From positions 66,737,823 through 66,801,822 of the forward strand of contig CM035234.1 in assembly GCA_020226215.1 (NCBI GenBank): 64,000 nucleotides of DNA. The letters are read 5' to 3'. The position numbers and the translations under genes were made by a program. Below, piece after piece: positions 1 to 12,360 of this stretch. The notes under the pieces were generated by a model, which worked only from the letters and a program-made list of their open reading frames with translations, ran no database searches and was not told the origin of the DNA. Origin of the DNA: Sindora glabra (Eukaryota; Streptophyta; Magnoliopsida; Fabales; Fabaceae). Positions within the stretch are counted from its first letter, which is position 1. Each line of letters opens with the position of its first letter.

Positions 1-299
1 GATTAGCAACAATTAATCATTTACTAACTCTTCCATTCTCTATTTACTCCATAGGAAATAAAAGAATATGCAATGGCAAAGAAATAAAGGTTAAAGTTTT
101 TCTACTATACACACTCTTAATGAAAATGGAATAAGAGATTAGTTGTAATATTATATATCAAAATCATCATACTTAAGAGCATATTGAAGAGATATTAGAA
201 GAGTCCATATGGAAAGACAATGTTAGAGCAAAGATTTATAGGAAAACAATAGACATTGATTATTAAATAAATTTGATGTTGTATGTTTCTATGATTTCC
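1..299. other. AT-rich DNA, nothing recognised
   Basis: No convincing reading frame, RNA gene or repeat was seen on either strand. Confidence 0.5.
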
Positions 300-662
300 A
301 AGGTGGCTCATTAAATAGCTTTTAGATAATGGATGTTAACAAGGATTGACATCTTATGCTTTTGCAATTTTCAATAAGACTTTTGAAATGCCTTTTAGAT
401 GATAACAATTAACAAGTGTCAACATCCTATGATTTTATATTTTCCAATGAAGCTTTTGAAATTCATTCTAGATGACATTATGTATATAACTGAAGTTATG
501 AGTTTTCAAGCAATTTCTAGACATTAGTTGTATTCTTACTTGTCATCCTAAGTTATTATACAATTTTAAAAATATCACTACATCAAAATTAACATCAATT
601 TTGTTGCAAATTGATATTTATTTGCTAATGCAAATCATCAATTTTGTACTAGTGCCTGTTCT
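300..662. repeat. Dispersed repeat with reiterated 'aacatc' type motifs (CACTA subterminal-like)
   Basis: Short variants of a motif around 'aacatc...ttatg...ttttcaa' recur several times, ending in 'cactacatcaaaattaacatc' near 576. The same arrangement, including the terminal 'ctacatcaaaat' block, reappears near 20255-20290. Arrays of short subterminal motifs are typical of CACTA (En/Spm) elements, but no matching opposite end was found, so the assignment is an inference. Confidence 0.4.
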
Positions 663-1899
663 TCCTTCTTAGATCCTCCTTATGTCCCTAATGTTCCTTC
701 TTACAAAATACCCTAATCAAAAATAGAAACTAATATCTTCTATGACATTACATAATCCAATGTCAATAATTTTAAAGAATAAATTGGATAATAAAAGTTT
801 GAAATTGGTGAGAGAATATATATATAATGCCCTAATCAAAGATAAGTGTTGCATTAAATCTACCTTAATACTTGTTACTCAATATGAAAGGCTTGCATTT
901 CTTAGAAAAGAACTATTGAATACAAACCTACAAATGCAATGAACATTTATTAAAAATTGACATAGGATATATTACATTTTATATAAATAAATAGTAGATA
1001 ATGCTACCAAATGCTAAAGAAAATGAATGAAATGAAATTTCTTATGTATCTAAAAAGTTGTATCAAAATAAAAGGCAATAAAATATAATCAATTATGAAA
1101 CCAGAATCTAAATGAATTACAAGAACAAAAATGAAAACTAAACAAATCTTTACTTTTATATTTTGAATTTTTCAAGGAAGTGCACAACTTCACATATTTA
1201 GTGATAGGCTATTAGAGTTTTAGTCTTTCAAAATAATTTTAGGGTAAGAAAGCAAATATAAACACAAAAACGAAGAGAATCATCTTCAAGTTAGACAAAG
1301 GGCGTGCCTCTTTAGACAGAAAATCATTTAAGGTTTAAAGAGCTACAAACTGAAATTTATAATTAGCATTAGTATTTTACTCATTTTATTTTTAACTAGT
1401 ACCAAGGATAAAAGTTATCAAAACAATGTTGTTTAAGTTTAGATGTTTGTTATTCACTACAAAGCTAATGTTTAAATAAAAACAATGTCATCCCACTACT
1501 AAACATTATGACATTAGTTATTTATTAAATAACTAACATTTTATTATCAAAGATGTCAATTTTAGGTAAACAACTAACATCTTTTTACAATGCAATTTTC
1601 TTTTAAATAAAAAACCATAAAAAAACAATCAATTGACCATTACAAAAACAAATTATAATTGAGAATGGCAATAGACTCATACAACAATTAATAATAGTAA
1701 AATCATATTGCAATTGATAATAATGAAAACAATTGTTGAAGTTTTTATATGAAGTTTTTAGACTTTCATTTACATATCAAAATACAACAAGTTATTTACA
1801 ATCAAAGCACTATCATCAAGTAATTTATAATAAGCTAATTACAACTACTACATATTTAGATACATCCAAAACCATTTGAAGCAATTTAGCTCCAATCCT
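663..1899. other. Degenerate AT-rich stretch
   Basis: No gene seen. A second patch of 'gacattag/aactaacat' motifs lies near 1440-1590 and resembles the repeat at 300-662, so this stretch may be internal to the same decayed transposon. The 66-codon frame at 742-942 has no recognisable domain. Confidence 0.35.
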
Positions 1900-2560
1900 A
1901 ATGAAATACCTTGAAAAAATACTCTCATTTCATCAAGCTCGACTTAAGTGTATGAATTAGGGTTATCTTAGAATCATTGCAATTCTGTATATAATTGAAA
2001 TGTTATCATTAATTTCACTTTAATTAATTAAGCATGTAATGAGTTGTAAATAAGCAAGTGAATACATTAATCAAGTTTTATTTTTTTATGATGTACCATA
2101 TTGTGCAAGTATTGCATGATGTCGTAGCCACACTCCATATTATTAGGCTATCTAAGGCATTACAATAAAATAGGACACTAGTTTCATTCCATTGACGCAT
2201 AAGCTTCCATTTGCAACATACTACAATATTAGGAAATATACCTACATTGCTTCCTATTTTAATTTTTTTCTATCTTTCCTATTCAATTGCAGGCCCTATT
2301 GTAGCATTCAAATAAAGCTCTATCCAAATGCTTTCTTAACATTTGTTATGCTTCTTTGCTTAAAGGATCCAACCAGAAGGTGACTTTCCCTTTCGAGTAC
2401 ATCATGACAAGCATCCAATGGTTCCTATAATATAATGATATACTGAAATGTCAAATTTTGTTCATAATAAATAGAATTCACAACTAACATATAAGTAAGA
2501 ATTATCCTTTATGGTATGATGTGAAGTAGCAAACTTTTTTGGAACACTTAATTTTTGTTT
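1900..2560 (-). pseudogene. Ulp1-like (C48) cysteine protease relic, probably of a CACTA transposon
   Basis: Read on the minus strand, broken frames give the landmarks of a Ulp1/C48 peptidase in the right order. First is a His-Trp motif (HWMLV, about 2400-2421) followed by a WLDPL-type segment carrying the Asp (about 2361-2375). Then comes an ECGYDIM-type segment carrying the catalytic Cys (about 2115-2140). Last is a YT..ELDEMR tail near 1935-1965. Several stops and frame changes separate them, so no protein can be made. Captured Ulp1 domains of this kind are characteristic of plant CACTA elements and some Mutator-like elements. Neighbouring subterminal-like repeats favour CACTA. It is not a host SUMO protease gene: no introns or flanking exons are visible. 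Confidence 0.6.
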
Positions 2561-4990
2561 GCTTAAAAAGGATAATATAAACTTGCCTAACCTAATCTTG
2601 GATACAAGTGGCATTGCGCTTCTTAAACCTCAAGTACTACTCAATAGAGACCTTCCCAATGTACAATAGATTACCAATTCCTACCATATTAAGCATAGCT
2701 TGGTCTCTCTTAGGCTTAAAACTATCAAGCTTTGCCTTTAATGCCTTATTATAACAACCAAAAGATGGTTGAAGCACAAATAATGTCAACTAATTAGTAA
2801 TCTTAAACAATAAGACTAATATAAATTCAACCATATAAAAAAGTTAGTGGTGAATAGGGAAAGGATATAGATGATGCCTCTATAGGGAGTTAAATAAAGG
2901 CCACTAACTATGTAATGAAAGTCTTATAGGCCTTTTCCATTATCTAAACTTTATCATTTGCCACCAACACCTCAACCATGTAGTTTAGAGGCTTGTTGAC
3001 CATTATATAGATTGATAGTTTGATAATGGTCGATAGTGAAGCTCATGACTTACCAAAATTAACCTAGTCATGACCTATCAAAAAGGTAGTTTCGCCATTA
3101 TTACAGTATATGAGGCTCTGTCTTGTGCAATGTGAACCCCTATTATAGGAAACCCAATTCACTAATATACATTTATGGAAAAGTGTAAGTGATAAGGATG
3201 ACATTTACATTAGGTTTGGTCTTTATAAATATCTATTAATACGGCAGTTGTCATTGTAAATATTGGCATGTCCTTCACACTAGTCATAAGATAGGTCGTC
3301 ACCTCTTTTAATGAAGAGTCCTAATGGCAAGTTAGGTAATGATTATAGAGGCTAACTCATTTGTGTGAGCAATAGTCGTAGAGATTAGCTATATAAATAC
3401 CATGAAACTCAACTATACAGTTTACTGAAGGACTATGTAACTTATCAGAGCACGAATCTACTCCTACTACTGCTACATTTTTGCTATCTAGTTTATATTA
3501 AGTTTTTGTTCCAAGTTGTAAGTGATGCTTACTCGGAGGTCCTCCAACTCAGAGGGTAAATGTTCCATTAAATGATGCCTTAATAGGACAAAGTAGTCCC
3601 TTAAGTTGGCATCACATCCAACACTCTGAACATTGCTAAGATACTCCTTATATCCTAATGTAGTGGTCAAGATATTCTTCTTTCCGTCTAGATCCTAACT
3701 AAACAAAGCCAAATAGTCCTTAAATATTAAAAAAATTAATGAAAAATGAGATAGGAAAATGTACCTCAAAATGGAATTAGTGATTAGAATCAACATAAAG
3801 CTAACTTTGAGTGTAGTTGAAAATATGGTGAAGGTTTAGGAATTACTAGAGAACTTATGACATTAGAGGTTATTGCAAGAATAATAGGTTTCAAAAAGTA
3901 AGAGGGATACAAAATAGAGGATAAAATGAAAGTTTATGCCAAAAAGAAAAACATTTACACATCCTTCTTTGGTTTAACAATCAATGTCTTTTAAGAAATC
4001 ATGTTGGATTAATACAAAATAGATACATAAAGTTAAAATAATATTTATAAAAATACTATCATACCATCGATTTCAACATCGATTAAGTAAACAACTAAAA
4101 AAAGAAGAGGAGATGTAGTTTATCTAGTGCTACTATCATAACACAAGAAGAAAGGAAAAAGCTAAAAGTAGAGCTCGAATAAACGAAGGACAAACTATAT
4201 CAATTAAAGGGTCAATTGGTAAAAGTCGAGGATCTATCAATATAGAAAGAATGTCCATTGGCACAAAATGAGGAATATGTGCAAAACATCATGAATTACA
4301 TCAAGGTTGTAGGAATGTTCCTTCCACACCATCTAGCAAACAATGCAAGTTAAAAGGTACATATTCATATATTGTTAAATAAGAATTAACTTAAGTTTGA
4401 TTTTTGAAAACTTGTTGAATGATATGTTCATTTGAGGGCTTTGGATGTGTTTTATTGAATTAGTAAGAATATCGAATAGAAAAACATAAACAAAACAAGG
4501 CATAAGTAGAATTTCATAATAATTGAGCTTGGATAAATGATTTGTATATCTAAAGTAGTAAGCCAGCTATATCTTATCTTGAGTAGTAAATTAGAGATTT
4601 TAAAAGTACATATTACCCTTATAAGTAATTAGAAATTTAATCACTTTCTTTCCTTTTTCTCTTCATAATTGAATTGAATTTCAAATACCCACATTGCCTA
4701 ACCACAACATGGTGAAATTGATTGTAGTCTATGCATTGAGCTTCATCTATGATATTATCATGTATAAGTATGGTAGCTAAGACTTTTTTATTTTTCAATA
4801 GCCTATGTACACCCCAATTCTAATAGCATCCAATAATAATAGAATCAAGTCTAGAACATCTAAAAGGGGATAACAAGCTTTTACTTTTGTGTTTAAGTTA
4901 CTTAAAAGTATTATCATATTTTCATCCTTCTCCTTCATCCTTTTTTATGTTTTTTTCAAATGAAAATCCTCTATCCTTTTTAAATTAATA

Positions 4991-4992
<2 letters not shown>
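2561..4992. other. Decayed stretch, possible transposon interior
   Basis: No intact gene. On the minus strand 3488-3670 gives 60 codons without a recognised domain. On the plus strand about 4128-4340 gives a Lys/Glu-rich broken frame of the kind seen in CACTA accessory proteins, but this is too weak to assign. A TATA-like 'ctatataaatacc' lies near 3388. Both ends of any element are unseen. Confidence 0.3.

Positions 4993-5044
<52 letters not shown>
4993..5044. repeat. (TA)n microsatellite
   Basis: An essentially uninterrupted TA dinucleotide tract of about 52 bp. Confidence 0.95.
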
Positions 5045-5046
<2 letters not shown>

Positions 5047-6440
5047 CATTTCTTCATGTCCATACATCTTAACTCTTAGCCTTGATTGCCATTTAAATTG
5101 TTTCATTCTTCTTATGATTACTCTTCAAATGTTGGTTCTTAGCCTTAATTGAAATTTGGAGTACTTTATTCTTCTTATTACTCTTTAAATATTCAAAAAG
5201 ATACTAGAGTGTTCATTATTGCTTCACTATACTATTATTATATATAATTAATGTTGGACTTGTCTTTCTTGCCAAATGTCTTATCTAGTTCCCTTTCTCT
5301 TATCGTAGCTACTAGTTTAATTTTCAAATGAAACCAACAAAGATAAATACAATGATACTTGTAATTATCAAATATAAACCATACTAACATATATAATTTT
5401 TTTGATATATATATATATATAGATTATAGATGCTATTGGAAAAAATGAATTTAATATGATGGTAACAAAAGCAGAATATATTAAGAAGTATATACATGCA
5501 CACATGACTACACTGCACCTTACAACATTCATTTTTGCATTTTATTATAATTGATGGCAGATATTTTAGGAATGGAAAATGCATATAGAAAATAGGTTGC
5601 CCCTATCATTTTATGTAATACTAAAGCCTTAAGGTTGACTTATAGAATTCTAAACTGATGTCTTGCAATTTTCCATTGTATTTTGTTAGTCATGTGTATA
5701 AAATATGTAAAATTAGAGACATTAAATGCTCACATAGTTATTACCTCAAGTGTCTTGCCTCTAAGAAGCATAAACCTATATTTCCAAGGAGGATCAAAAA
5801 CTACAAAATCCATGTGATGTGTAATAAATGCTTCTTCCATCAAAAATTGAAAATTTGCTTGATAACTACTTTAGACTTCAGTTATGAATGTAAACTTTCA
5901 TATTTACATTAATTTATTCATAATTAATTTTTTATATTGAGTTTAGAAATGTATATATCATTTTCTTTTAGGTATATTGATAATTCACAATTTGACTTGT
6001 ATAAAAGAATGGTCTAAAAGACATACATTCACTATGATTGCACAAAAAATATTCAAGAGGAACCAATGCTCAGGAAAAAAATGTGGGTTATTTAAGCAAG
6101 TCCTTCTAGGTAGCACTTTCTACAAGGATTTTTGTAGGTCACATCCTATGAGCAACTTTAGTGTATTACTCTTGATGTTAGTTTTTATATACACTTGAAA
6201 TTGTAATTAAATTTGAATGAAATACATTTAGTTTTGTTTTCATTCATTTAGTTTTGTTTTATGATTGGAGTTACATGTTTTCTCCTTCAAATTCTCACTG
6301 TCATGATTTGAAAATATAGGATTATAGAATTCAATTGCAAAAGACAAATTCAACTTCCATTTTTTAAAATCATTCAAACATAGCAATTGTTCAGAAATTG
6401 TTGCTATGTATTTTTTAAAAAAAAATTACAAGGAATTTGC
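5045..6440. other. No recognisable gene
   Basis: Short plus-strand frames at 5658-5912 (84 codons) and 5977-6198 (73 codons) start with ATG and are rather Cys/Lys rich, but show no domain known to me, no second exon and no transmembrane pattern. They may be random frames in AT-rich DNA or exon debris. Confidence 0.35.
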
Positions 6441-6750
6441 GGTGGTTTCAAACCACCCTTATGGCAAAAGGAGCTATTAGGATAAACATTTTGTGGCGGT
6501 TAATGTAAAATTTTACGGCGGTTATGAACTGCAGGTGATTTCAATAAAAAATTTAAATCGATTAAAACTGTCGCAATATCCGTGGCAACAAAATTCCGGT
6601 GCCCGTCCAAAATTGTTGCTATTTGGGCGTTGGCAGTCCATTTCCTAAAGGTTGGACGAACCACTGCAGAAACCCCTTCTGGTGATTAGAACCGCTGCTA
6701 AATAGACCTCCTAACCACTGCTAAATAGCGTTTTTTTTTTTTGTGTAGTG
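6440..6750. mobile_element. CACTA-type transposon end (partial)
   Basis: The segment is GC-richer than its surroundings and contains repeated 'gcggt', 'accgctgctaaatag' and 'ccactgctaaatagcg' motifs. It ends at 6750 with a T-tract followed by 'tgtgtagtg'; the reverse complement, CACTACACAAAAAA, fits an En/Spm terminus followed by subterminal repeats. The other terminus was not identified; it may be lost near 6400-6440. Non-autonomous or truncated. Confidence 0.55.
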
Positions 6751-6764
6751 GAAAAACTAATTAT

Positions 6765-7750
6765 ATGGAGAAATTTCTTTCCATTCTCTTACATTGTTGT
6801 TTTATTGGGAGATATTTTTGGAATGACAATTTTATTTCTTGTTTATAAGTATATTAATTTTATGTAGTTATATACTATATGATTAAATAAGATTAAATTA
6901 ATTAATTTCTTCATATGCTTTCACCAATGGCTACTTATAATTTAAAATTTTGAAATTGTGTGTGGTTATAATTTTTTTGAGTGTTTCGTTGGGTACTTGA
7001 CATTAATTTTTATTTAATTACTGCTTGATTTGTAGATTTGGCATCTAAAACTTTTAAGTTGGTGTCCACTTCCCAAATAACGTTCCCAATAGCTTTTATT
7101 TCTTGGCAGCTGCTCCACAAAGGGGAACAAATGACGTACAGAGCAATATAACGAATTATTTAATTTGTATGGAGAATAAATTTTTTTAAGAAATTAAATT
7201 TTTTGAGAAATAATATTTTATGTATTTTTTTGGAAGTACTCAAGGTTTTTTGTTTGAAATTGAAGAAGTGGCATTTGTTTGGTTCAATTTAAAACTTTTT
7301 AGGAAATGTAATAAAATAATTTTAATATATACAATATTATTATAATACAAATTAATAAATTTTAGTTATTATTAATTAAATTTAATAAGGATAATTTTAT
7401 CTTTTTATTTATAAATAACATAAAAATAATATTTATATAAGAAAAATGACTAAGTAACTTTATGAGATATAAAACTTTCTCAAAATTTCTATTTTTTAAT
7501 TTATTAACTAATAATTAATTAAAAACTCATTTTTTTATTTTTTAAAAAATAGAACTTTCCATCGTAATTACAAATTAAGTAACGTCTAGAACCATTCTAG
7601 GCATGCATCGAACTTTCTCCACAATTGCGTTCAGTTGATCCTTCCGACGAAATGCCCTGAACTCTCTTCTTATTTCTTATGCCATGATTGGTAGCTATCC
7701 ACGCTTAAAAGAATAGAAATTTCGATTTCTGAATTGACTGCATTGCTTGT
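6765..7750. repeat. Direct duplication, copy A (partner at 11755-12360)
   Basis: Several blocks are shared in the same order with 11755-12360: 'ttattgggagatatttt', 'cttcatatgc', 'gttttgaaattgtgtgt', 'ttgatttgtagat.tgg.atctaaaa.ttttaagtt', 'ttggcagct.ct.cacaaa', and 'gaatagaaatttcgatttctgaattgactgcattgc'. The order and spacing show an ancient segmental duplication. Copy A carries extra AT-rich DNA at about 7145-7580. No protein was recognised in either copy, so the source could be a promoter or an old gene. Confidence 0.6.
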
Positions 7751-9180
7751 GACAATTTTTAGGAAACAAAATGAAGACACGTAGAAAGGTAATTGTATGG
7801 AGAATTTCTTCACTAAATCTTGACCATGAATAAAAAATAATAAAATTTTTAAAAAATGTATAATAATGTATTTTCATCATACTAATCTAAAGAAAAATAA
7901 TGATAAAAGAAAACGATATTCATATCGAATTTGATATGATAAAATAGGAAAAGAAAAGAAAAATAAAATAGACAATTTTTTATAATTATTTTTAATACAT
8001 AAAAATAATGTGAGAATGAAATAGAGAATAAGTATTTTATGATAATAATATTCTTGATAAAAAATTAACTTTGTTGCTTAATAAATAACATCACTTTTTT
8101 TTTATCCAATATAAATAAAGTTTCTTGGTTGTAATTTTAATATTTCTTTTCATGAAAGAAACGACAAATTTTAGTATCACTCTATTTTTACATCAATGAA
8201 TAAAATTAGCGTACGTAGTTAAACTTAAGCTGCATTCATTTTTTTTATCTTTCTTGATAAAAAAAAGGCTGCATGCAGTTTTTTTCTGTTCTAATTATAT
8301 GTTCCAAAATTTAAAACTTTTTTAAATGTGTCAAAGTTATTGGATCATTCCATGTATTTAAAATTCTACTATCTTCATTTATAATTTTATCTAACATATA
8401 AAATTAATTAAACATAAATATATAGATAGATTTTATACCACCACCTATTTATATATTATTGCATTGTAAGAAAATTTTTAAAATTATTTTACTTTTAATT
8501 AAAGTTTTTGGTTATATTTATTTTTCTAATAATATCACGACATTGTACTCACTAACAGTATAAATAATTTTTAATTCACAATAAATCAAATTAATTTGGA
8601 AATAAACGACATCATTTTATCAGTTAAAATAGTACTATTTTTTAGGTATTTTTATTTCATTATAGGTTTTTTCAAATTTTACATCCAAATAAAAATTAAA
8701 TTTAAAAGTAGTATATTATATGAAATATTTTAATAAATAATTTTTATAAATATATTTCATAATTTCTCACTACTTTTGCAATGATAATTTTATCTATTTG
8801 CTTGATAAAAATAAAATAATAAAATAATTTTAAATTAATTAAAATATTATTATAATAAAAATGGTTACAAATCATATTTAAAGAAGAATTTATTTAAAAG
8901 AAAATTTTCCAAAAATAGTAGAAAGCCAACATGTAATATTATGAAAATATTAAAATTAAAAATAAATAAATAAATCATTTTAGCTTTAATTTTAAAATAT
9001 TTTTATTATATATTGAGAATAAAATTGACTCATTCAATTAATACACTTTATATTATATTTTTTCAGTTTTTTAAAATGTTTTTACGATAAAAATATTTTC
9101 AAATCATATTTAAAGATGAATTTGATTCAAGAGGATCTTTTCTGATAAATATAAATAACTTAATCATTAATAGTGTAAAG
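7751..9180. other. Very AT-rich DNA
   Basis: No gene seen. A short repeat pair is visible: 'aaatcatatttaaaga.gaattt' near 8870 and again near 9098, each preceded by similar A/T-rich text, suggesting about 230-bp spaced degenerate units leading into the larger tandem array downstream. Confidence 0.4.
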
Positions 9181-9199
9181 TAGTACATGTCTAATGAGT

Positions 9200-11380
9200 A
9201 AATAAAAATTATAATTTTAATAATTAACTAATAATTTTTTAATTATATTTATTAACATTTATATTATATATTTTAATAAATAATTTTAATCTTAAAATAA
9301 AAATTGTTATATGCATAAAAATTATTAAATATTATTCTATCATTAAAAATTTTTGTGCAAATCACTTTAAACTAAGTATATTTTATATACATAAAATGCA
9401 ACAGATAAACGAAAAAGTAATAGTACAAGGATGGTAAAGCATAAACACAAGTTTATTGATATATATTTAATTCAAAATACAGTACTTAAAATTTGATAGA
9501 AATAATGATAAATTTTAAATAAATATAATTAATTTTAATTTTTAAATATTTTTATTAAGAATGTGATGTGTAAATAATAAATTCAATTAGAACTTTCTAT
9601 AACTTGAACTTATTTAAAATATTTTATAATAAAAGTATATCATATTACATTCACACTATTTAATGTGAGTGATTATAAAATAATTTTATAATAAAAAGAA
9701 AATAAATTGTATTATATTTATATTTTAATATATTTATTAATTTTTCATTATATATTTTTAAAAAATAACTTTCACCTCAAAGTAAAAATTATCAAACATT
9801 ATTCTATCATTAAAAAGAATTCTCCACAAATCACTCTAAATTAAATATGTTATATATATAATGCAATAGATAAAAGAAAGAGTAACAATACTGGAAAGTA
9901 CAGGCAAAATTTTATTATTGTGTATTTAATTTAAAATGTAGTACTTAAAATTTGATATAAAAAATAATGATAAAATTTAAATAAATAAAATTAATTTTAA
10001 TTTTTATGTACTCTTATAAGAATAGGATGTGCAAATGATTAATCTAATTAATACTTTCTATAACCTAAACTTGTTTAAAATGTTTTATAATAAAAATAAA
10101 ATATATCATATATATCCATACTATTTAGCAATTTTAATGTTTAAGTTATAAATAGTATGAGTGATTATTAAAAAAAGAAAAAATGCATAAAAATGCAAAT
10201 TAAAAGAAAAGAAATAATGTATGAATTGAAAAGTAAAAAAAACTTAAAATAGAATATGTGGTAAATTAATTCAATTAAATAAAATATTTAACTTATTAAA
10301 ATAATTTTATAATAAAAAATAAATTTTATTACATTTCCATTATTCATTATATCGAATCTAAACTTTAAATAGTAGGAGCAAATAGGAAAAAAAAGTAAAA
10401 CAAAAAATGCAGTAGTCAAAATGAGGAAAAATAACATATGAGTGCTAAACCCCTAACAAAATCTCCATTAATGATATTTTAAATTTAAAATATAATACTT
10501 GAAAATTATTGTATAGAAAAATGAACTTCAAAGTTGTTAAAAAAAGTTTTCAAAACTTAAATAAATATGTTTGATTTTAATATTAAAATATTGTGATTAA
10601 AAATGTATTATACAATTAATTTATTCATTTAAAAATTTTGATATTAAAATTTTAATTTATTTAAATATTTATAAAATTAAAAGATAAAATAATAAAATTA
10701 TATGTACTACTTAGTAATATTAATATTTGAGTCACAAGAAACACAAGTGAACATGAAAAATAAAAAAAATAAAATGGAGCAAATAAAAAGAAGAACAATG
10801 ATGCCTGAATTATGAAACAATTAGAGCTAAAAATAAAATATATATCAAACTAAGTTAATTTAATTAAATAAAAATTTTAACTTTTTAATATAAGTGAAAA
10901 GAAAAAAAATAAAAAGCACGAAAAATAGTACATGGGATACAAAATTTTGGCGAAATTTTAATTGATATAAATTTAATTTGGCATATAGTACTGAAAAAAT
11001 ATTGTAAAAATTTGAAAAAATAAATTTTTATTTTAATCTTCAAATATTATTATTAAAAATAGAATATCTTATTAATTAATTCAATTAATAATTCTGATAC
11101 TTAAATTTTAATTTACTTAAAATATTTATAAAAAATTGAAAATAAAATATATAAAATTATATATGTACATATATACTATTAAGCGATATTTATGTCTGAG
11201 TTAGAAATAACATAAGTAAATGTGAAAAATAGAAAAATATAAAGCCGAATAAATAAAAAGTTGGGAAATAATACTTGAATTATAAAAAAAGTTAAAATAA
11301 ATAAGTAATTTTATCCTGAAAATTACTATGTTAAATTTATAATATTTAATAATATTTGAGATGTAAACAATTAGTGTCAG
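9200..11380. repeat. Degenerate tandem array, four units of about 0.46-0.55 kb
   Basis: A landmark reading roughly 'tttaatt.aaaat..agtactt.aaaattt' occurs at about 9467, 9928, 10478 and 10971. Each is followed by the same succession: '...aaattttaaataaat..aattaattttaatttttaaatatt', then 'aattaattcaatta.aa.ttct.ata.ctta.a.ttatttaaaat.tttataa', then 'actatttag.aat.ttaatgtttgagt.a.aa.tagcataagt'. Spacings are about 461, 550 and 493 bp. The units are diverged and show no coding potential. Confidence 0.65.
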
Positions 11381-11392
11381 TAATATATATAT

Positions 11393-11542
11393 CAGGGTTT
11401 TAAAAAACGGTCCGCAACTGCAATATTGCGGTTTTGCGGACCACACCGCGTCTGCATTTCTCCGCAATTGCGCTTCGTGATGGTCACATTTTCTCACATT
11501 TTTTTGCATCACGCGATATCGCAACCGCAATTTAAAACCATG
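11393..11542 (+). mobile_element. hAT-type MITE, copy 1
   Basis: A 150-bp element starting CAGGGTTTTAAA and ending TTTAAAACCATG, GC-rich inside with repeated 'ccgcaa' words and 'gcaatattgcgg'. It is flanked by an imperfect 8-bp duplication (atatatat / ctatatat), although the flank is a TA tract, so that duplication is weak on its own. It is the most diverged of four copies in the window. No coding capacity. Confidence 0.75.

Positions 11543-11543
<1 letters not shown>

Positions 11544-11590
<47 letters not shown>
11544..11590. repeat. (TA)n microsatellite
   Basis: A TA tract immediately after MITE copy 1, about 47 bp. The 123- and 109-codon frames overlapping it are artefacts of the repeat. 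Confidence 0.95.
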
Positions 11591-11595
<5 letters not shown>

Positions 11596-11688
11596 GATAA
11601 GTGTGGTGAGGACAAGTTTTCCCTATGCTCACTGTGCAACAACAAAAAAAATTCTTCCTCCAAAAAAACTCTCTTTTCATATCATATG

Positions 11689-11706
11689 TGTGTGTATATA
11701 TATACA

Positions 11707-11761
<55 letters not shown>
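11689..11761. repeat. Minisatellite of three 20-bp units in a (TG)(TA) tract
   Basis: From 11701 to 11760 the unit TATACATATATATATATATA is repeated exactly three times, preceded by a short TG/TA run. Confidence 0.95.
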
Positions 11762-12360
11762 CGTACTATTGATTTATTGGAAGATATTTTCATATGATAA
11801 TATTATTTTGATATATAAATAAAGAAATTTTATGCTACTTATATATTTGATAATAAAAATAAGATTAATTTGTTTAGAACCTTTAATTTAATTGACATGC
11901 AATATTTTATGATAACTTTTATACCTTTTGGATTTGATTTTTAATCTTAGATCTAATCAATCTTATTATCATAAAAAAGGATTAATTCGATTTACGACTT
12001 CATATGCTTATGCCCTTTTCTATGTGCCTAGATATAATTTAAAGTTTTGAAATTGTGTGTAGTTGTAACAAATTTCAGAAAACAAACATATATTTTTCAT
12101 TAATAATAATCAATATTTAACCGACTACTTACCATTAATTCTTACTTAATTATTGATTAATTTGTAGATATGGTATCTAAAATTTTAAGTTCGCTTCCAC
12201 TTCTCAAATAGCGTGTTAAAAAATTTTTACTTTTTGGCAGCTACTTCACAAAATAGAGCCCATAACTCACTAAATCATACAAGATGTAGTTATCCGCATC
12301 GAAAAGATTAGAAATCTTGACTTGTGCGAATTGATTGCACTGCCATTTCAATACTAGCTC
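11755..12360. repeat. Direct duplication, copy B (partner at 6765-7750)
   Basis: The more compact copy of the duplication described at 6765-7750. It keeps the 'ttgatttgtagatatggtatctaaaattttaagtt' block and the closing 'aattgattgcactgcc' block. No protein recognised. Confidence 0.6.

Noticed and set aside
576..600. True left terminus of a CACTA element
   Set aside because: Repeat motifs lie on both sides and the same block occurs near 20262 in the same context, so it looks internal to a dispersed repeat rather than an element end.
11201..11822. Frames of 109, 123 and 65 codons
   Set aside because: They run through a MITE and TA microsatellites, giving poly Ile-Tyr; no domain and no coding signal.
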